DNA of 64,000 bases from Pseudoalteromonas sp. MM1 (GTDB taxonomy: Bacteria; Pseudomonadota; Gammaproteobacteria; Enterobacterales; Alteromonadaceae), in the NCBI RefSeq assembly GCF_030296835.1, contig NZ_AP027922.1, positions 2,108,001 to 2,172,000 of the forward strand, read 5' to 3'. A program made the translations under genes and the position numbers. The notes under the pieces were generated by a model, which made no database searches, was not told the DNA's origin, and saw only the letters and a program-made list of their open reading frames with translations. How positions within the stretch are numbered: position 1 is the stretch's first letter; each line of letters begins with the position of its first letter. Shown in pieces: positions 8,296-16,886 of this stretch.

Positions 8296-8874
8296 TTATT
8301 TTTTACGCACACCTTCAATAGACAGCCCAATGTCAACATGGGTAGACGCCGGCCCTAAATTATAATCAATGCCGTAATCGGCCAGCTTTAAGCTGGTTTC
8401 GCCCTCAAAGCCAGCACGGTAGCCACCCCAGGGGTCTTGCCCTTCACCTACTTTATCCATTTCAAAGGTAATGCGTTTAGTTACGCCATGCAAAGTAAAG
8501 TCGCCCGTTACTGTGGCTGTATCACCATCGGTAAATTTCACATTGGTGCTTTTAAATGTTGCTGTTGGGTATTTATCTACATTTAAAAAGTCTTTACCGC
8601 GTAAGTGTTTATCACGCTCAGCATGGTTAGAGTCTAAACTTGCTGTATCTATATTTACTAAAATATTAGACCCTGTTTGCGCTTTAGCATCGTAACTAAA
8701 GCTGCCATCAAAACGGTTAAATCGACCGTGCAGCCAGCTGTAGCCTAAATGCTTAATTTTAAAGGTAACAAATGCATGCGCCCCTTGCGTATCAATTACA
8801 TAATCTGCTGCATTTGCAGTAGCCGATAACATCATTACACTCGAGAGAGCTGCACTTACTAGTCGTTTTTTCAT
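8296..8874 (-). CDS. yceI: YceI-family periplasmic lipid-binding-like protein
   Basis: 192 residues, the E. coli YceI length. A signal peptide (MKKRLVSAALSSVMMLSATANA) precedes the YceI lipocalin-like barrel: YVIDTQGAHAFVTFKIKHLG, then WLHGRFNRFDGSF, HLRGKDFLNVDKYPTATFKS and the C-terminal VDIGLSIEGVRKK. Members bind isoprenoid or amphiphilic ligands. It starts 1 base after the stop of the upstream cytochrome b561 gene, the same yceJ-yceI pairing as in E. coli, so the two are co-transcribed and probably functionally linked. Confidence 0.93.
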   Translation of the reverse strand: MKKRLVSAALSSVMMLSATANAADYVIDTQGAHAFVTFKIKHLGYSWLHGRFNRFDGSFSYDAKAQTGSNILVNIDTASLDSNHAERDKHLRGKDFLNVDKYPTATFKSTNVKFTDGDTATVTGDFTLHGVTKRITFEMDKVGEGQDPWGGYRAGFEGETSLKLADYGIDYNLGPASTHVDIGLSIEGVRKK

Positions 8875-8875
8875 G

Positions 8876-9424
8876 TTAGTATTCCTTTGGTTTGATCATT
8901 CTCGTTAAGGTTTTATCTTTATCAATAAAGTGGTGCTTTAATGCCACCAGTACATGCAAAACAGCCAAGCCAATTAATGTACACGCACCGTAGTAATGAA
9001 TTTTTCCGGCAATATCGGCTTGTCCATCAAAGTTATAATCCAAAGCAGGTACATTAAATATCGAAAAAACAGCGATTGCTCTGCCATCAGCGGTAGAAAT
9101 CAAATAACCCGCCACGACAATGACTGCTAAAATTAGGTACATAACAATATGCGCGGTATGCGCAATGTGGTTTACTGTTTTATTTTGACTAAGGGGGCGA
9201 GGTTTAGCGCTGAATACACGCCACAAAATTCTAAAAATAAGCACTGCGGCGAGCGTTATACCTATACTTTTATGTAAATCCAGTGAACCTTTATACCAGC
9301 TGTCGTAATAGGTTAGCTCAACCATGTATAAGCCCAAGCCAAATAAACCAAACACGGTCAAAGCCATCAACCAGTGTAAAATAATGGCAATAAGGCCATA
9401 AGATGTGGGCGTATTTTTAAACAT
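8876..9424 (-). CDS. Cytochrome b561 (YceJ-like)
   Basis: 182 residues with four hydrophobic helices and the haem-ligand histidines of the bacterial di-haem b561 family: IAIILHWLMAL (first helix), SLDLHKSIG, a histidine in HTAHIVMYLIL, and HYYGACTLIGLAVLHVLVALKHHF (last helix). It would carry electrons between quinol and periplasmic acceptors in the inner membrane. First gene of a two-gene operon with yceI. Confidence 0.9.
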   Translation of the reverse strand: MFKNTPTSYGLIAIILHWLMALTVFGLFGLGLYMVELTYYDSWYKGSLDLHKSIGITLAAVLIFRILWRVFSAKPRPLSQNKTVNHIAHTAHIVMYLILAVIVVAGYLISTADGRAIAVFSIFNVPALDYNFDGQADIAGKIHYYGACTLIGLAVLHVLVALKHHFIDKDKTLTRMIKPKEY

Positions 9425-9537
9425 GTGGGTTCCTCTAAATTCAATAATTTAAGAATATAGAGGGTGAAGAAAAACTAAAATAGCGTATACAAACAGCATC
9501 TGTGCATATACGCACACATAGGTTGAGCTACAGGTTT

Positions 9538-10374
9538 TTACAAGGGCGTGTCGGTGAGGTTTATGTAAATTACGCTATCAGGGGTGACTTGCAAGCAGCT
9601 AATTAAGCCTTCTTTTATAAGCTCAAGCATAGCAATAAAGCTAACCACTACACCACTTCGCCCTTCACTAAGGGTAAATAAATCGCTAAACGGCAGCGCT
9701 TTTTTTGCGTTACTCAGCTGGACTAAAATTTGGCTCATCCGCTCACGGGTAGAGAGTACCTCGGCTGACACTTGGTGGTGCTCAAATGTTTTGGCGCGCG
9801 CCATTAAATCACTCAGTGCTAACATTAAATCTTTTAATTCAAGCTCTGGCAGGTTTTTGGTGGTATTTTCACTAACCGGCATGCTCGCATGTGCTACAAA
9901 AATATCACGGCCTACGCGAGGTATAGCATCTATATTTTCGGCTGCTTTTTTAAACTGCTCGTATTCTTGCAAACGCTTAATTAGCTCTGCGCGAGGGTCT
10001 TCCTCTTCTTCGAGCTCCTCGTGCACTGGCAATAACAGACGCGATTTTATTTGCGCCAATAACGCCGCCATTACTAAGTACTCACCGGCAAGCTCTAACT
10101 GAAACTCACTCATCATTTCTACATAACTAACATATTGCTCAGTAATGCTAAAAATAGAGAGTTCGAGTACATCCAACTTGTGTTTTTTAATTAAATACAA
10201 CAGTAAATCAAGCGGGCCTTCAAAAGTTTCTAGGATAATTTCAAGTGCATCGGGCGGAATGTATAAATCTTCGGGTTTATCTACAACGGCTTTGCCATGC
10301 AAAAAAGCCAGTGGCAGCTTTTGCTGCACTGGCTCACTTTGAGTATTTTCAACGCCCGGTGTTGTATCACTCAC
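9538..10374 (-). CDS. scpA: Segregation and condensation protein A
   Basis: 278 residues of the kleisin ScpA. The conserved N-terminal SMC-binding region reads FEGPLDLLLYLIKKHKLDVL followed by ELSIFSITEQYVSY, then EYLVMAALLAQIKSRLLLP, and a C-terminal winged helix (FSDLFTLSEGRSGVVVSFIAMLELIKEG). ScpA bridges SMC or MukB-like heads for chromosome organisation. The partner scpB, usually directly downstream, is not here; the next gene on this strand is cytochrome b561. The start at ATG 10374 lies just 5 bases after yciO, giving an rnm-yciO-scpA operon. Confidence 0.95.
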   Translation of the reverse strand: MSDTTPGVENTQSEPVQQKLPLAFLHGKAVVDKPEDLYIPPDALEIILETFEGPLDLLLYLIKKHKLDVLELSIFSITEQYVSYVEMMSEFQLELAGEYLVMAALLAQIKSRLLLPVHEELEEEEDPRAELIKRLQEYEQFKKAAENIDAIPRVGRDIFVAHASMPVSENTTKNLPELELKDLMLALSDLMARAKTFEHHQVSAEVLSTRERMSQILVQLSNAKKALPFSDLFTLSEGRSGVVVSFIAMLELIKEGLISCLQVTPDSVIYINLTDTPL

Positions 10375-10379
10375 ACAGG

Positions 10380-11000
10380 TTACTCAAACGGGCTGGTGTC
10401 GCCACACCCTACACGCAAAATATGAATATCATCTTCTGATAGATCAATAACCGTGGTTGCTTGCTCTGCAAGGTGTCCGCCGTCAATAATTAAATCTACG
10501 TGTTTATCTAAACGCGTTAAAATTTCATCAGGGTCGGATTCTGTAAACTCTTCTCCAGGTAAAATTAACGAACACGACATTAACGGCTCCCCAAGCTCTG
10601 CAAGTAATGCACAGGCAATAGGGTGCTCTATAACGCGCATACCAATGGTTTTTTTCTTATCGTTTAATAACCGCTTTGGCACTTCTTTTGTGCCTTTAAA
10701 AATAAAGGTATATGGCCCTGGCGTATTATTTTTTATAAGCCTAAACATTTGGTTATCTACGCGGGCATACGTTGCAAGCTCAGATAAATCACGGCATACC
10801 AGCGTAAAGTTATGGTGTTTTTCTATACCACGAATACGCTCAATACGCTCTTTTGCTTGCTTATTACCGAGGTTACACCCTATCGCATAGCCCGAATCTG
10901 TTGGGTAAACAACAACCCCGCCCTGTTTAATAATATCAACCGCTTGGCTGATCAATCGTGGCTGTGGGTTTGCTGGGTGAATATGAATTAATTGACTCAT
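10380..11000 (-). CDS. yciO: YciO/Sua5/YrdC-family protein
   Basis: 206 residues from ATG 11000, whose first bases overlap the stop of rnm (ATGA). An upstream in-frame start is less likely. The YrdC fold is seen in GGVVVYPTDSGYAIGCNLGN, the RIRGIEKHHNFTLVCRDLSE segment and the TPGPYTFIFKGTKEVPKRL loop, then IGMRVIEHPIACALL. YciO is a paralogue of the tRNA threonylcarbamoyl-AMP synthase TsaC; its own role is less certain. The trp-rnm-yciO gene order is the same as in E. coli. Confidence 0.93.
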   Translation of the reverse strand: MSQLIHIHPANPQPRLISQAVDIIKQGGVVVYPTDSGYAIGCNLGNKQAKERIERIRGIEKHHNFTLVCRDLSELATYARVDNQMFRLIKNNTPGPYTFIFKGTKEVPKRLLNDKKKTIGMRVIEHPIACALLAELGEPLMSCSLILPGEEFTESDPDEILTRLDKHVDLIIDGGHLAEQATTVIDLSEDDIHILRVGCGDTSPFE

Positions 11001-11851
11001 GATAATGCTCCTTCTTGTCCTTCCCACACTTGCCAAACCCCTTGGCAGTCTTTGGGTAAGTATAAGTTTTTACCTAGCTCTAAATAACTAGTTGGAAAAT
11101 GAAAGTCAGAACCTTGCGAGCACAGTAAACCGTACTCTTGGCTCAATTGCCCTAAAAATTGGCGTTCTGTAGGTGCTTGTTGCGGCTGCGCAACTTCCAT
11201 CGCATCGCCCCCGTCACTTTTGTATTGCACAAGTAACTTACGTAACCATTTATTAGACATTTGATAACGCCCAGGGTGTGCAAGTACTGCAACCCCTCCC
11301 GCAGCATGAATGGCGCTAATGGCTGTTTGCATATCACACCAAGCGCTTGGAACATAACCTGTTTTACTGCGCCCTAAGTATTTTTTAAACACCCCGGGGA
11401 AATTTTTAGCGACTCCCCGCTCTATTAATGCACGCGCAAAATGAGCACGGGTAATTTGGGCGTTTTCTGCCAGCGCCATGGCTTGCTCGTAAATGCCATC
11501 AAAACCATTTTTTGCCAGCCTTTTACCTATTTCGATTGCGCGTTCATCACGCTTTTGCTGCTGCGCTAATAGTAATGATGTAAGGGCATTGTTGTTTATA
11601 TCAATATTTAGCCCAACAATATGTATTTCAAAGCTTTCCCACTTGGTAGAAATTTCTACACCAGAGATAAGCTTAAGCGGTAGGTTTTCTGTTTTGATAA
11701 ACGCTTTTGCCGGCGCAATAGCGGCCACGGTATCGTGATCGGTTATCGCAAACACATCAATGTTTTTTTCTACGGCGCGGTTTAATAATTGCTCAACTGT
11801 TAAATGTCCGTCTGAATGCGTTGTATGGCTGTGTAAATCGTATTTTATCAA
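10997..11851 (-). CDS. rnm: PHP-domain 5'-3' exoribonuclease RNase AM (YciV/TrpH)
   Basis: About 284 residues. The PHP metal motifs are present: YDLHSHTTHSDG (HxH), FAITDHDTV, SGVEIS with HIVGL, AVLAHPGRY, and SQGSDFHFP near the C-terminus. RNase AM trims 5' ends of rRNAs and degrades short RNAs. I start at TTG 11851, which puts the PHP HxH motif at the very N-terminus as in the family; a TTG at 11902 in frame would add 17 residues. The gene is divergent from the trp operon, as in E. coli, and overlaps yciO by four bases. Confidence 0.9.
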   Translation of the reverse strand: MIKYDLHSHTTHSDGHLTVEQLLNRAVEKNIDVFAITDHDTVAAIAPAKAFIKTENLPLKLISGVEISTKWESFEIHIVGLNIDINNNALTSLLLAQQQKRDERAIEIGKRLAKNGFDGIYEQAMALAENAQITRAHFARALIERGVAKNFPGVFKKYLGRSKTGYVPSAWCDMQTAISAIHAAGGVAVLAHPGRYQMSNKWLRKLLVQYKSDGGDAMEVAQPQQAPTERQFLGQLSQEYGLLCSQGSDFHFPTSYLELGKNLYLPKDCQGVWQVWEGQEGALS

Positions 11852-11933
11852 AAGAAAACTGCTTAAATTTAAAGGTAATAGATGCTTATATAAGTATAAC
11901 AACTTTTTTGACTAAATTGTTTTAAATAAACAC

Positions 11934-11963
11934 TTGACACAAAAGCGCTAAATACGTTTTACT
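11934..11963 (+). promoter_or_regulatory. Probable trp operon promoter
   Basis: A consensus -35 TTGACA at 11934-11939 is followed after 17-18 bases by TTTTACT (11957-11963) as a weak -10. The first leader ATG lies at 11999. I saw no match to the palindromic TrpR operator, so control may rest mainly on the attenuators. Confidence 0.55.
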
Positions 11964-11998
11964 GTAGCCACTTTAAGACACATTAAGAATTAACAACA

Positions 11999-12043
11999 AT
12001 GATCAACTCAATTCAAAACACTATTTGGTGGTGGCACTCATAA
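11999..12043 (+). CDS. trpL: trp leader peptide 1 (three consecutive Trp codons)
   Basis: A 14-residue peptide, MINSIQNTIWWWHS, ending TAA at 12043. Three adjacent TGG codons at residues 10-12 are the ribosome-stalling signal of a tryptophan attenuator. It is followed by an antiterminator-type pairing (GGGT-GAAT around 12049-12059 with ATTC-ACCC around 12077-12087) and the terminator at 12083-12107. When Trp-tRNA is scarce, stalling should favour the antiterminator. It is the first of two such units in tandem. Confidence 0.88.
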   Translation: MINSIQNTIWWWHS

Positions 12044-12082
12044 TTTTTGGGTGATGAATTGTCGTGTCTAGCAAATATTCAA

Positions 12083-12107
12083 AACCCGCAACTATGCGGG
12101 TTTTTTT
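12083..12107 (+). terminator. trp attenuator 1
   Basis: AACCCGCA (12083-12090) pairs perfectly with TGCGGGTT (12095-12102) around a four-base loop, followed by a run of T to 12107. This is an intrinsic terminator inside the trp leader. Confidence 0.88.
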
Positions 12108-12154
12108 ATAACTAAATTTTACGTATTTAATTTTTTATTTTGAGGCAAAAAAAC

Positions 12155-12205
12155 ATGAATAACGGTCTTACTCTTACACATCGTTGGTGGTGGCGCCTGA
12201 TATAG
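12155..12205 (+). CDS. trpL: trp leader peptide 2 (three consecutive Trp codons)
   Basis: A 16-residue peptide, MNNGLTLTHRWWWRLI, ending TAG at 12205, with a TGAGG box about 10 bases before the ATG. The Trp triplet is at residues 11-13. Downstream, GCGGG (12205-12209) can pair with CCCGC (12252-12256), which would prevent the terminator at 12248-12287. It repeats the logic of leader 1 but its sequence differs outside the Trp triplet, so it is not a recent copy. Confidence 0.88.
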   Translation: MNNGLTLTHRWWWRLI

Positions 12206-12247
12206 CGGGACGGTAATGATCTGTTTGTAATTTAGATATCGTTATTC

Positions 12248-12287
12248 AAACCCCGCATTGCAAAAGCATTGCGGGGTTTTATTTTTT
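12248..12287 (+). terminator. trp attenuator 2
   Basis: CCCCGCA (12251-12257) pairs with TGCGGGG (12270-12276), with an inner extension closing on an AAAA loop and one T-T mismatch, followed by TTTTATTTTTT. It is a stronger hairpin than attenuator 1 and lies 14 bases before the trpE start. Confidence 0.88.
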
Positions 12288-12300
12288 GAGGGAATGAGGT

Positions 12301-13869
12301 TTGATTTTTAGTCATATAACTACCACACCAGGCGAAGTGACAAGCATAACGCAAATACGTGACTACATTAGTAGCCCACTTGCACTTTATGCAGCACTTG
12401 ATAAGCCTAATTCGCTACTGCTTGAATCAGCCGAAATTGATTCTAAAGACAGTGTTAAAAGTTTAATTTTAGTTGACTGCGCGCTGCGCATTGTTTGCCA
12501 AGGTAAAACCGTCACGGTTAGTGCTCAATCTAATAACGGTAAACAGTTATTGCCGTATTTAAGAGCCAATGTACAAAGCTGTGATGCAACCTTAACCGAC
12601 ACAAGCCTAACCCTTGAGTATAAAGGTGGCGCTAATGACATTGACGAGGCAAGTAAACTGGTTGCCGACAATGCATTTAGCGCATTACGCACCTGTATAA
12701 ACAGTATCAAAAGCACCACCGAAAACCCGTTTTCGGTATTTTTAGGCGGTGTATTTGCCTACGACATGGTGGCTAATTTTGAGCAGCTAAGCGACGTACC
12801 CGATGGTGAAAACACTTGCCCAGACTACGTTTTTTATTTAGCCGAAACCTTAGTCGTTATCGACCATCAAAAACAAACCACCGAGCTTATTGGTAATGTG
12901 TTTAATGGCCCCGACGTACACGCTAATTGTTTTGAGGTAGGTAAAGAGCTAGAACGGTTAAATGCCTTATGCGACAAAGCAGAAGAATTTAGTGCCCCTA
13001 TGCAAACAGGCACCTGCGATGTAAGTGTTGATATAAGCGATGAAACTTACTGCGAACAAGTAGTTAAGCTTAAAAAGAACATTGTTGATGGTGATATTTT
13101 TCAGGTTGTGCCTTCGCGTACGTTTTCATTGCCCTGCCCTGATTCATTGCACGCGTATAGCCAACTTAAAAAGCAAAACCCAAGCCCGTATATGTTTTAT
13201 ATGCGCGATGAAGACTTTGCTTTATTTGGCGCATCTCCTGAATCGGCACTTAAGTACGAAGTGCACAGCAAACAAGTTGAAGTTTACCCTATTGCCGGTA
13301 CTCGCCCACGTGGAAAATTTGCCAATGGCGCAATCAACCCAGATTTAGACAGCCGTATAGAGCTTGAACTAAGAAACGATCAAAAAGAACGTGCTGAGCA
13401 TTTAATGCTGGTTGATTTAGCCCGTAACGATGTAGCGCGCATTAGTGTAGCCGGCACACGCCATGCTAAAGAGCTATTAAAAGTAGACCGCTACTCGCAA
13501 GTAATGCACTTGGTTTCTCGCGTGGTGGGCACATTAAAGCCGGAGCTTGATGCACTGCATGCTTATCAAGCGTGTATGAACATGGGCACACTGGTAGGCG
13601 CTCCTAAAGTACGTGCCGCCGAACTTGTACGCCAAACCGAAGGCAAACGCCGCGGCAGCTATGGTGGCGCAGTAGGTTATTTAACTGGCGATGGTGCAAT
13701 GGATAGCTGCATTGTTATTCGCTCAGCGTTTGTAAAAAATAATACCGCGTATGTACAAGCAGGTGCAGGTGTTGTTTACGATTCTTATCCGCAAGCCGAA
13801 GCTAACGAAACCCGCGCTAAAGCCCAAGCGGTGATCACCGCCATAAAATCGACTTATGAGGCGGTATAA
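12301..13869 (+). CDS. trpE: Anthranilate synthase component I
   Basis: 522 residues, full length. It makes anthranilate from chorismate with glutamine-derived ammonia from TrpG. The LLES motif (in NSLLLESAEI, near residue 40) is the tryptophan feedback site. Catalytic-domain motifs are FQVVPSRTF, EVYPIAGTRPRG, MLVDLARND and GTLVGAPKVRAAEL. No ATG is available: the start is TTG at 12301, with GAGGGA at 12288-12293 seven bases upstream; an ATG at 12294 is out of frame and opens only a five-codon frame. First structural gene of the trp operon, two bases before trpG. Confidence 0.95.
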   Translation: MIFSHITTTPGEVTSITQIRDYISSPLALYAALDKPNSLLLESAEIDSKDSVKSLILVDCALRIVCQGKTVTVSAQSNNGKQLLPYLRANVQSCDATLTDTSLTLEYKGGANDIDEASKLVADNAFSALRTCINSIKSTTENPFSVFLGGVFAYDMVANFEQLSDVPDGENTCPDYVFYLAETLVVIDHQKQTTELIGNVFNGPDVHANCFEVGKELERLNALCDKAEEFSAPMQTGTCDVSVDISDETYCEQVVKLKKNIVDGDIFQVVPSRTFSLPCPDSLHAYSQLKKQNPSPYMFYMRDEDFALFGASPESALKYEVHSKQVEVYPIAGTRPRGKFANGAINPDLDSRIELELRNDQKERAEHLMLVDLARNDVARISVAGTRHAKELLKVDRYSQVMHLVSRVVGTLKPELDALHAYQACMNMGTLVGAPKVRAAELVRQTEGKRRGSYGGAVGYLTGDGAMDSCIVIRSAFVKNNTAYVQAGAGVVYDSYPQAEANETRAKAQAVITAIKSTYEAV

Positions 13870-13870
13870 A

Positions 13871-14473
13871 ATGAGCACAGCAAACCCTATGAAAATATAC
13901 TTTTTAGATAACTTTGATTCGTTTAGCTACAACCTTGTTGATGAACTAACCATGCTGGGCTGTGAGCTTGTGGTATACAGAAATAACATAAGCGCAGAGG
14001 TTATTTTTAATAAAATGCGCCAAGAGCCAGGGCAAGTATTATTAGTGCTTTCGCCAGGGCCTGGTGCACCCAGTGATGCAGGTTGCTTAATGGAATTAAT
14101 CGAACTGGCTAAAGGCCACTTCCCTATGCTAGGTATTTGCCTAGGACAACAAGCACTTACACAAAGTTACGGCGGAGTAATCGGCCATGCGGGGGAAACC
14201 GTACACGGTAAGTCATCAATCATTGATTTAAACCCGCACCCAGTGTTTGAAGGAATGGGCAACACCATGCCTGTAGCACGTTACCATTCATTAATGGCAA
14301 CCAAGGTACCTGAAAATATTGAGGTAATTGCACAATTTGACGATATTCCTATGGCTATATATCACCACGACGATAAAGCCTTAGGTTATCAATTTCATCC
14401 TGAGTCAATACTTACGCCAAATGGTGCGATGCTACTTCAACAAAGTGTTGCGTACTTAACGCGCACCAACTAA
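13871..14473 (+). CDS. trpG: Anthranilate synthase component II, glutamine amidotransferase
   Basis: 200 residues. The class I amidotransferase triad is visible: the nucleophile Cys in GICLGQQAL, and His-Glu in GYQFHPESILTPNG. The N-terminus reads IYFLDNFDSFSYNLVDEL, typical of TrpG. It is not fused to trpD as it is in E. coli. I start at ATG 13871, which has GAGG upstream at 13858-13861, over an upstream in-frame start that lies inside trpE; MKIYF at 13889 is an alternative. It supplies ammonia to TrpE. Confidence 0.95.
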   Translation: MSTANPMKIYFLDNFDSFSYNLVDELTMLGCELVVYRNNISAEVIFNKMRQEPGQVLLVLSPGPGAPSDAGCLMELIELAKGHFPMLGICLGQQALTQSYGGVIGHAGETVHGKSSIIDLNPHPVFEGMGNTMPVARYHSLMATKVPENIEVIAQFDDIPMAIYHHDDKALGYQFHPESILTPNGAMLLQQSVAYLTRTN

Positions 14474-14484
14474 TAGAGGACATT

Positions 14485-15522
14485 ATGAGTACACAAGCAA
14501 AAGAGACCATAAATGTTCAATACGCTATTGAGCAACTTATTCAAGGCAAGTCGTTAAACTATGCCCAATCAAACGCTTTATTTAACCAAATAATGCAAGG
14601 TAACATGAGCGAAATAGAGCTCACTGCATTGCTAATTAGCCTTAAAATAAAAGGCGAAGTAAGCGATGAAATTGCCGGCGCTGCTGCGTCAATGCGTCAA
14701 AACGCTGTTGCCTTTACTACCGCTCGCACGCAACTTGCCGATAGCTGCGGCACCGGGGGCGATGGCTCAAACACTATTAATATTAGTACTACCGCAGCTA
14801 TTGTTGCAGCTGCCGCGGGTATTAATATGGTAAAACATGGCAATCGCAGTGTATCGAGTAATTCAGGCTCAGCCGATTTACTCAAAGCACTGGGCATTAA
14901 TATTGATATGAACCCAGAACAAGCTGCAAAATGTCTTGAGCAAACCCATTTTACCTTTTTGTTTGCACCGCATTATCACAGTGGTGTACGCCATGCGATG
15001 GGCGTACGCACTGCACTTAAAACACGCACCATTTTTAATATTTTAGGCCCTCTTGCTAATCCAGCGGCACCACAAGTGCAATTACTAGGTGTTTACGATG
15101 AATCTTTATGTATGCCAATGGCGCAAACACTCAAAACATTAGGCACTCAGCGCGCAATGATAGTGCATGGCTCAGGCACTGACGAAATTGCTCTGCACGG
15201 CCCAACCAATGTAGTTGAGCTAAACAATGGCGAAATAACGCAGTACACATTAAACCCAAGCGACTTTGACCTTGCAAACTATTCACTTGAACAACTAGCC
15301 GGTGAAGGCCCACAATACAACGCAAATGCTAGCCTTGATATTTTACAAGGTAAAGGCAGTGATGCGCACAATGCTGCAATCGTGGTCAATGTGGCTGCAC
15401 TTTTATACCTAAGCGGTAAAGTACAGTCATTAAAAGAAGGCGCACAACAGGTACAAACATTACTAAGTTCAGGCACAGCCATGAACACATTAAATGCAAT
15501 TATTGAGGTAAGTCATGGCTAA
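14485..15522 (+). CDS. trpD: Anthranilate phosphoribosyltransferase
   Basis: 345 residues. It transfers phosphoribosyl from PRPP to anthranilate. Motifs: DSCGTGGDGSNTINIS (PRPP site), VKHGNRSVSSNSGSADLLKALG, and ILGPLANPAAPQVQLLGVY. GAGG lies just upstream (AGAGGACATT before ATG). The gene stands alone rather than fused to trpG and overlaps trpCF by eight bases, implying translational coupling. Confidence 0.96.
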   Translation: MSTQAKETINVQYAIEQLIQGKSLNYAQSNALFNQIMQGNMSEIELTALLISLKIKGEVSDEIAGAAASMRQNAVAFTTARTQLADSCGTGGDGSNTINISTTAAIVAAAAGINMVKHGNRSVSSNSGSADLLKALGINIDMNPEQAAKCLEQTHFTFLFAPHYHSGVRHAMGVRTALKTRTIFNILGPLANPAAPQVQLLGVYDESLCMPMAQTLKTLGTQRAMIVHGSGTDEIALHGPTNVVELNNGEITQYTLNPSDFDLANYSLEQLAGEGPQYNANASLDILQGKGSDAHNAAIVVNVAALLYLSGKVQSLKEGAQQVQTLLSSGTAMNTLNAIIEVSHG

Positions 15523-16879
15523 TGTATTAGACAAAATTGTTGCTGATAAAAAACAAGAGCTTATAGAGCGTAAAGCCGCACGCCCCCTAGAGAGCTTTAA
15601 GCACCTTGCCGTTCCAACTAGTCGCAGCTTTTATAAAGCGTTAGCAAAACCGGGAACGCAATTTATTTTAGAATGTAAAAAAGCATCTCCGTCAAAAGGG
15701 CTAATAAGAGAGCCGTTTGATTTAACCGAGATCACCTCTGTTTATAAAAAATACGCCACCTGCATGAGCGTGCTTACAGATACTAAGTACTTTCAAGGTA
15801 GCTTTGATTATTTAGAATTTGTGCGTAGCCAAGTAGAGCAACCACTTATTTGTAAAGATTTTTTTATTGATGAGTACCAAGTGTACATGGCACGTATTTA
15901 TGGCGGCGATGCTATATTACTAATGCTTTCAGTACTTGATGACGAGCAATATAAAACCCTACATGCAGTTGCCGACTCGCTTAACATGTCGGTATTAACC
16001 GAAGTAAGTAACGAAGAAGAAGTGCACCGTGCCCTTGCACTCGATGCACAAATCATTGGTATTAATAACCGTGACTTACGTGATTTAAGCACTGACTTAG
16101 CCACCACCGAAAAACTACGTAAACTCATCCCACAAGATAAAGTGGTTATTTCAGAGTCTGGTATTTACACTCATCAAGATGTTAAACGTTTAGCGCCATT
16201 ATGTGATGGTTTTTTAATTGGCAGCTCTTTAATGGCTGAGCGCGATTTAGAGCAAGCCTGCAAAAAAGTGATTTTAGGTGATAACAAAGTGTGCGGCTTA
16301 ACCCGAACACAAGACGTACAGGCCGCTTACAACAACGGCGCAGTGTACGGTGGACTCATTTTTTACCCTAAATCGCCTCGTTATGTTGATTTAGATTGTG
16401 CGATTGAGCTGAGCCAAAGTGCACCACTAAAATTTGTCGGTGTATTTGTTAATGCAAGCCCGCAGCAAGTGGTACAATACGCGCATGAGCTAAAACTTGC
16501 CGCAGTACAATTACATGGTCAAGAAAGTGACGATTATATTGCAACACTGCGTACACAGTTACCTAAAGGGTGTGAAATTTGGAAAGCACAGGCAATTAAA
16601 AACACGTTGCCAACTCCAGCTAAAGGCGTAGACCGCCATCTTTATGATACCCACAGCGATACACAAGCCGGTGGTACAGGTAAAGCATTTGATTGGGCAG
16701 TACTGCGCGACGCAACAACCCCTTTTATGCTAGCGGGTGGCTTAAATCCAGACAATATAAAAGATGCGCTTTTACAAGGTGCCCTAGGCCTTGATTTAAA
16801 CTCAGGCGTTGAAGAATCTGCGGGTAAAAAGTGCCCTATCAAATTACAAAATGCTTTTACAAGCATCAGAAATTATTGA
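15515..16879 (+). CDS. trpC: Bifunctional indole-3-glycerol phosphate synthase / phosphoribosylanthranilate isomerase
   Basis: 454 residues, a TrpC-TrpF fusion as in enterobacteria. The TrpC barrel (about 1-255) shows [47 protein letters not shown] and [13 protein letters not shown]. The TrpF barrel (about 256-454) shows [15 protein letters not shown] with the catalytic Cys, [35 protein letters not shown] and GLDLNSGVE. It performs steps 3 and 4 of tryptophan synthesis. Confidence 0.96.
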   Translation: MANVLDKIVADKKQELIERKAARPLESFKHLAVPTSRSFYKALAKPGTQFILECKKASPSKGLIREPFDLTEITSVYKKYATCMSVLTDTKYFQGSFDYLEFVRSQVEQPLICKDFFIDEYQVYMARIYGGDAILLMLSVLDDEQYKTLHAVADSLNMSVLTEVSNEEEVHRALALDAQIIGINNRDLRDLSTDLATTEKLRKLIPQDKVVISESGIYTHQDVKRLAPLCDGFLIGSSLMAERDLEQACKKVILGDNKVCGLTRTQDVQAAYNNGAVYGGLIFYPKSPRYVDLDCAIELSQSAPLKFVGVFVNASPQQVVQYAHELKLAAVQLHGQESDDYIATLRTQLPKGCEIWKAQAIKNTLPTPAKGVDRHLYDTHSDTQAGGTGKAFDWAVLRDATTPFMLAGGLNPDNIKDALLQGALGLDLNSGVEESAGKKCPIKLQNAFTSIRNY

Positions 16880-16886
16880 GGTTATA

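Noticed and set aside
11852..11998. TrpR operator in the trp promoter
   Set aside because: No sequence resembling the palindromic TrpR site was found.
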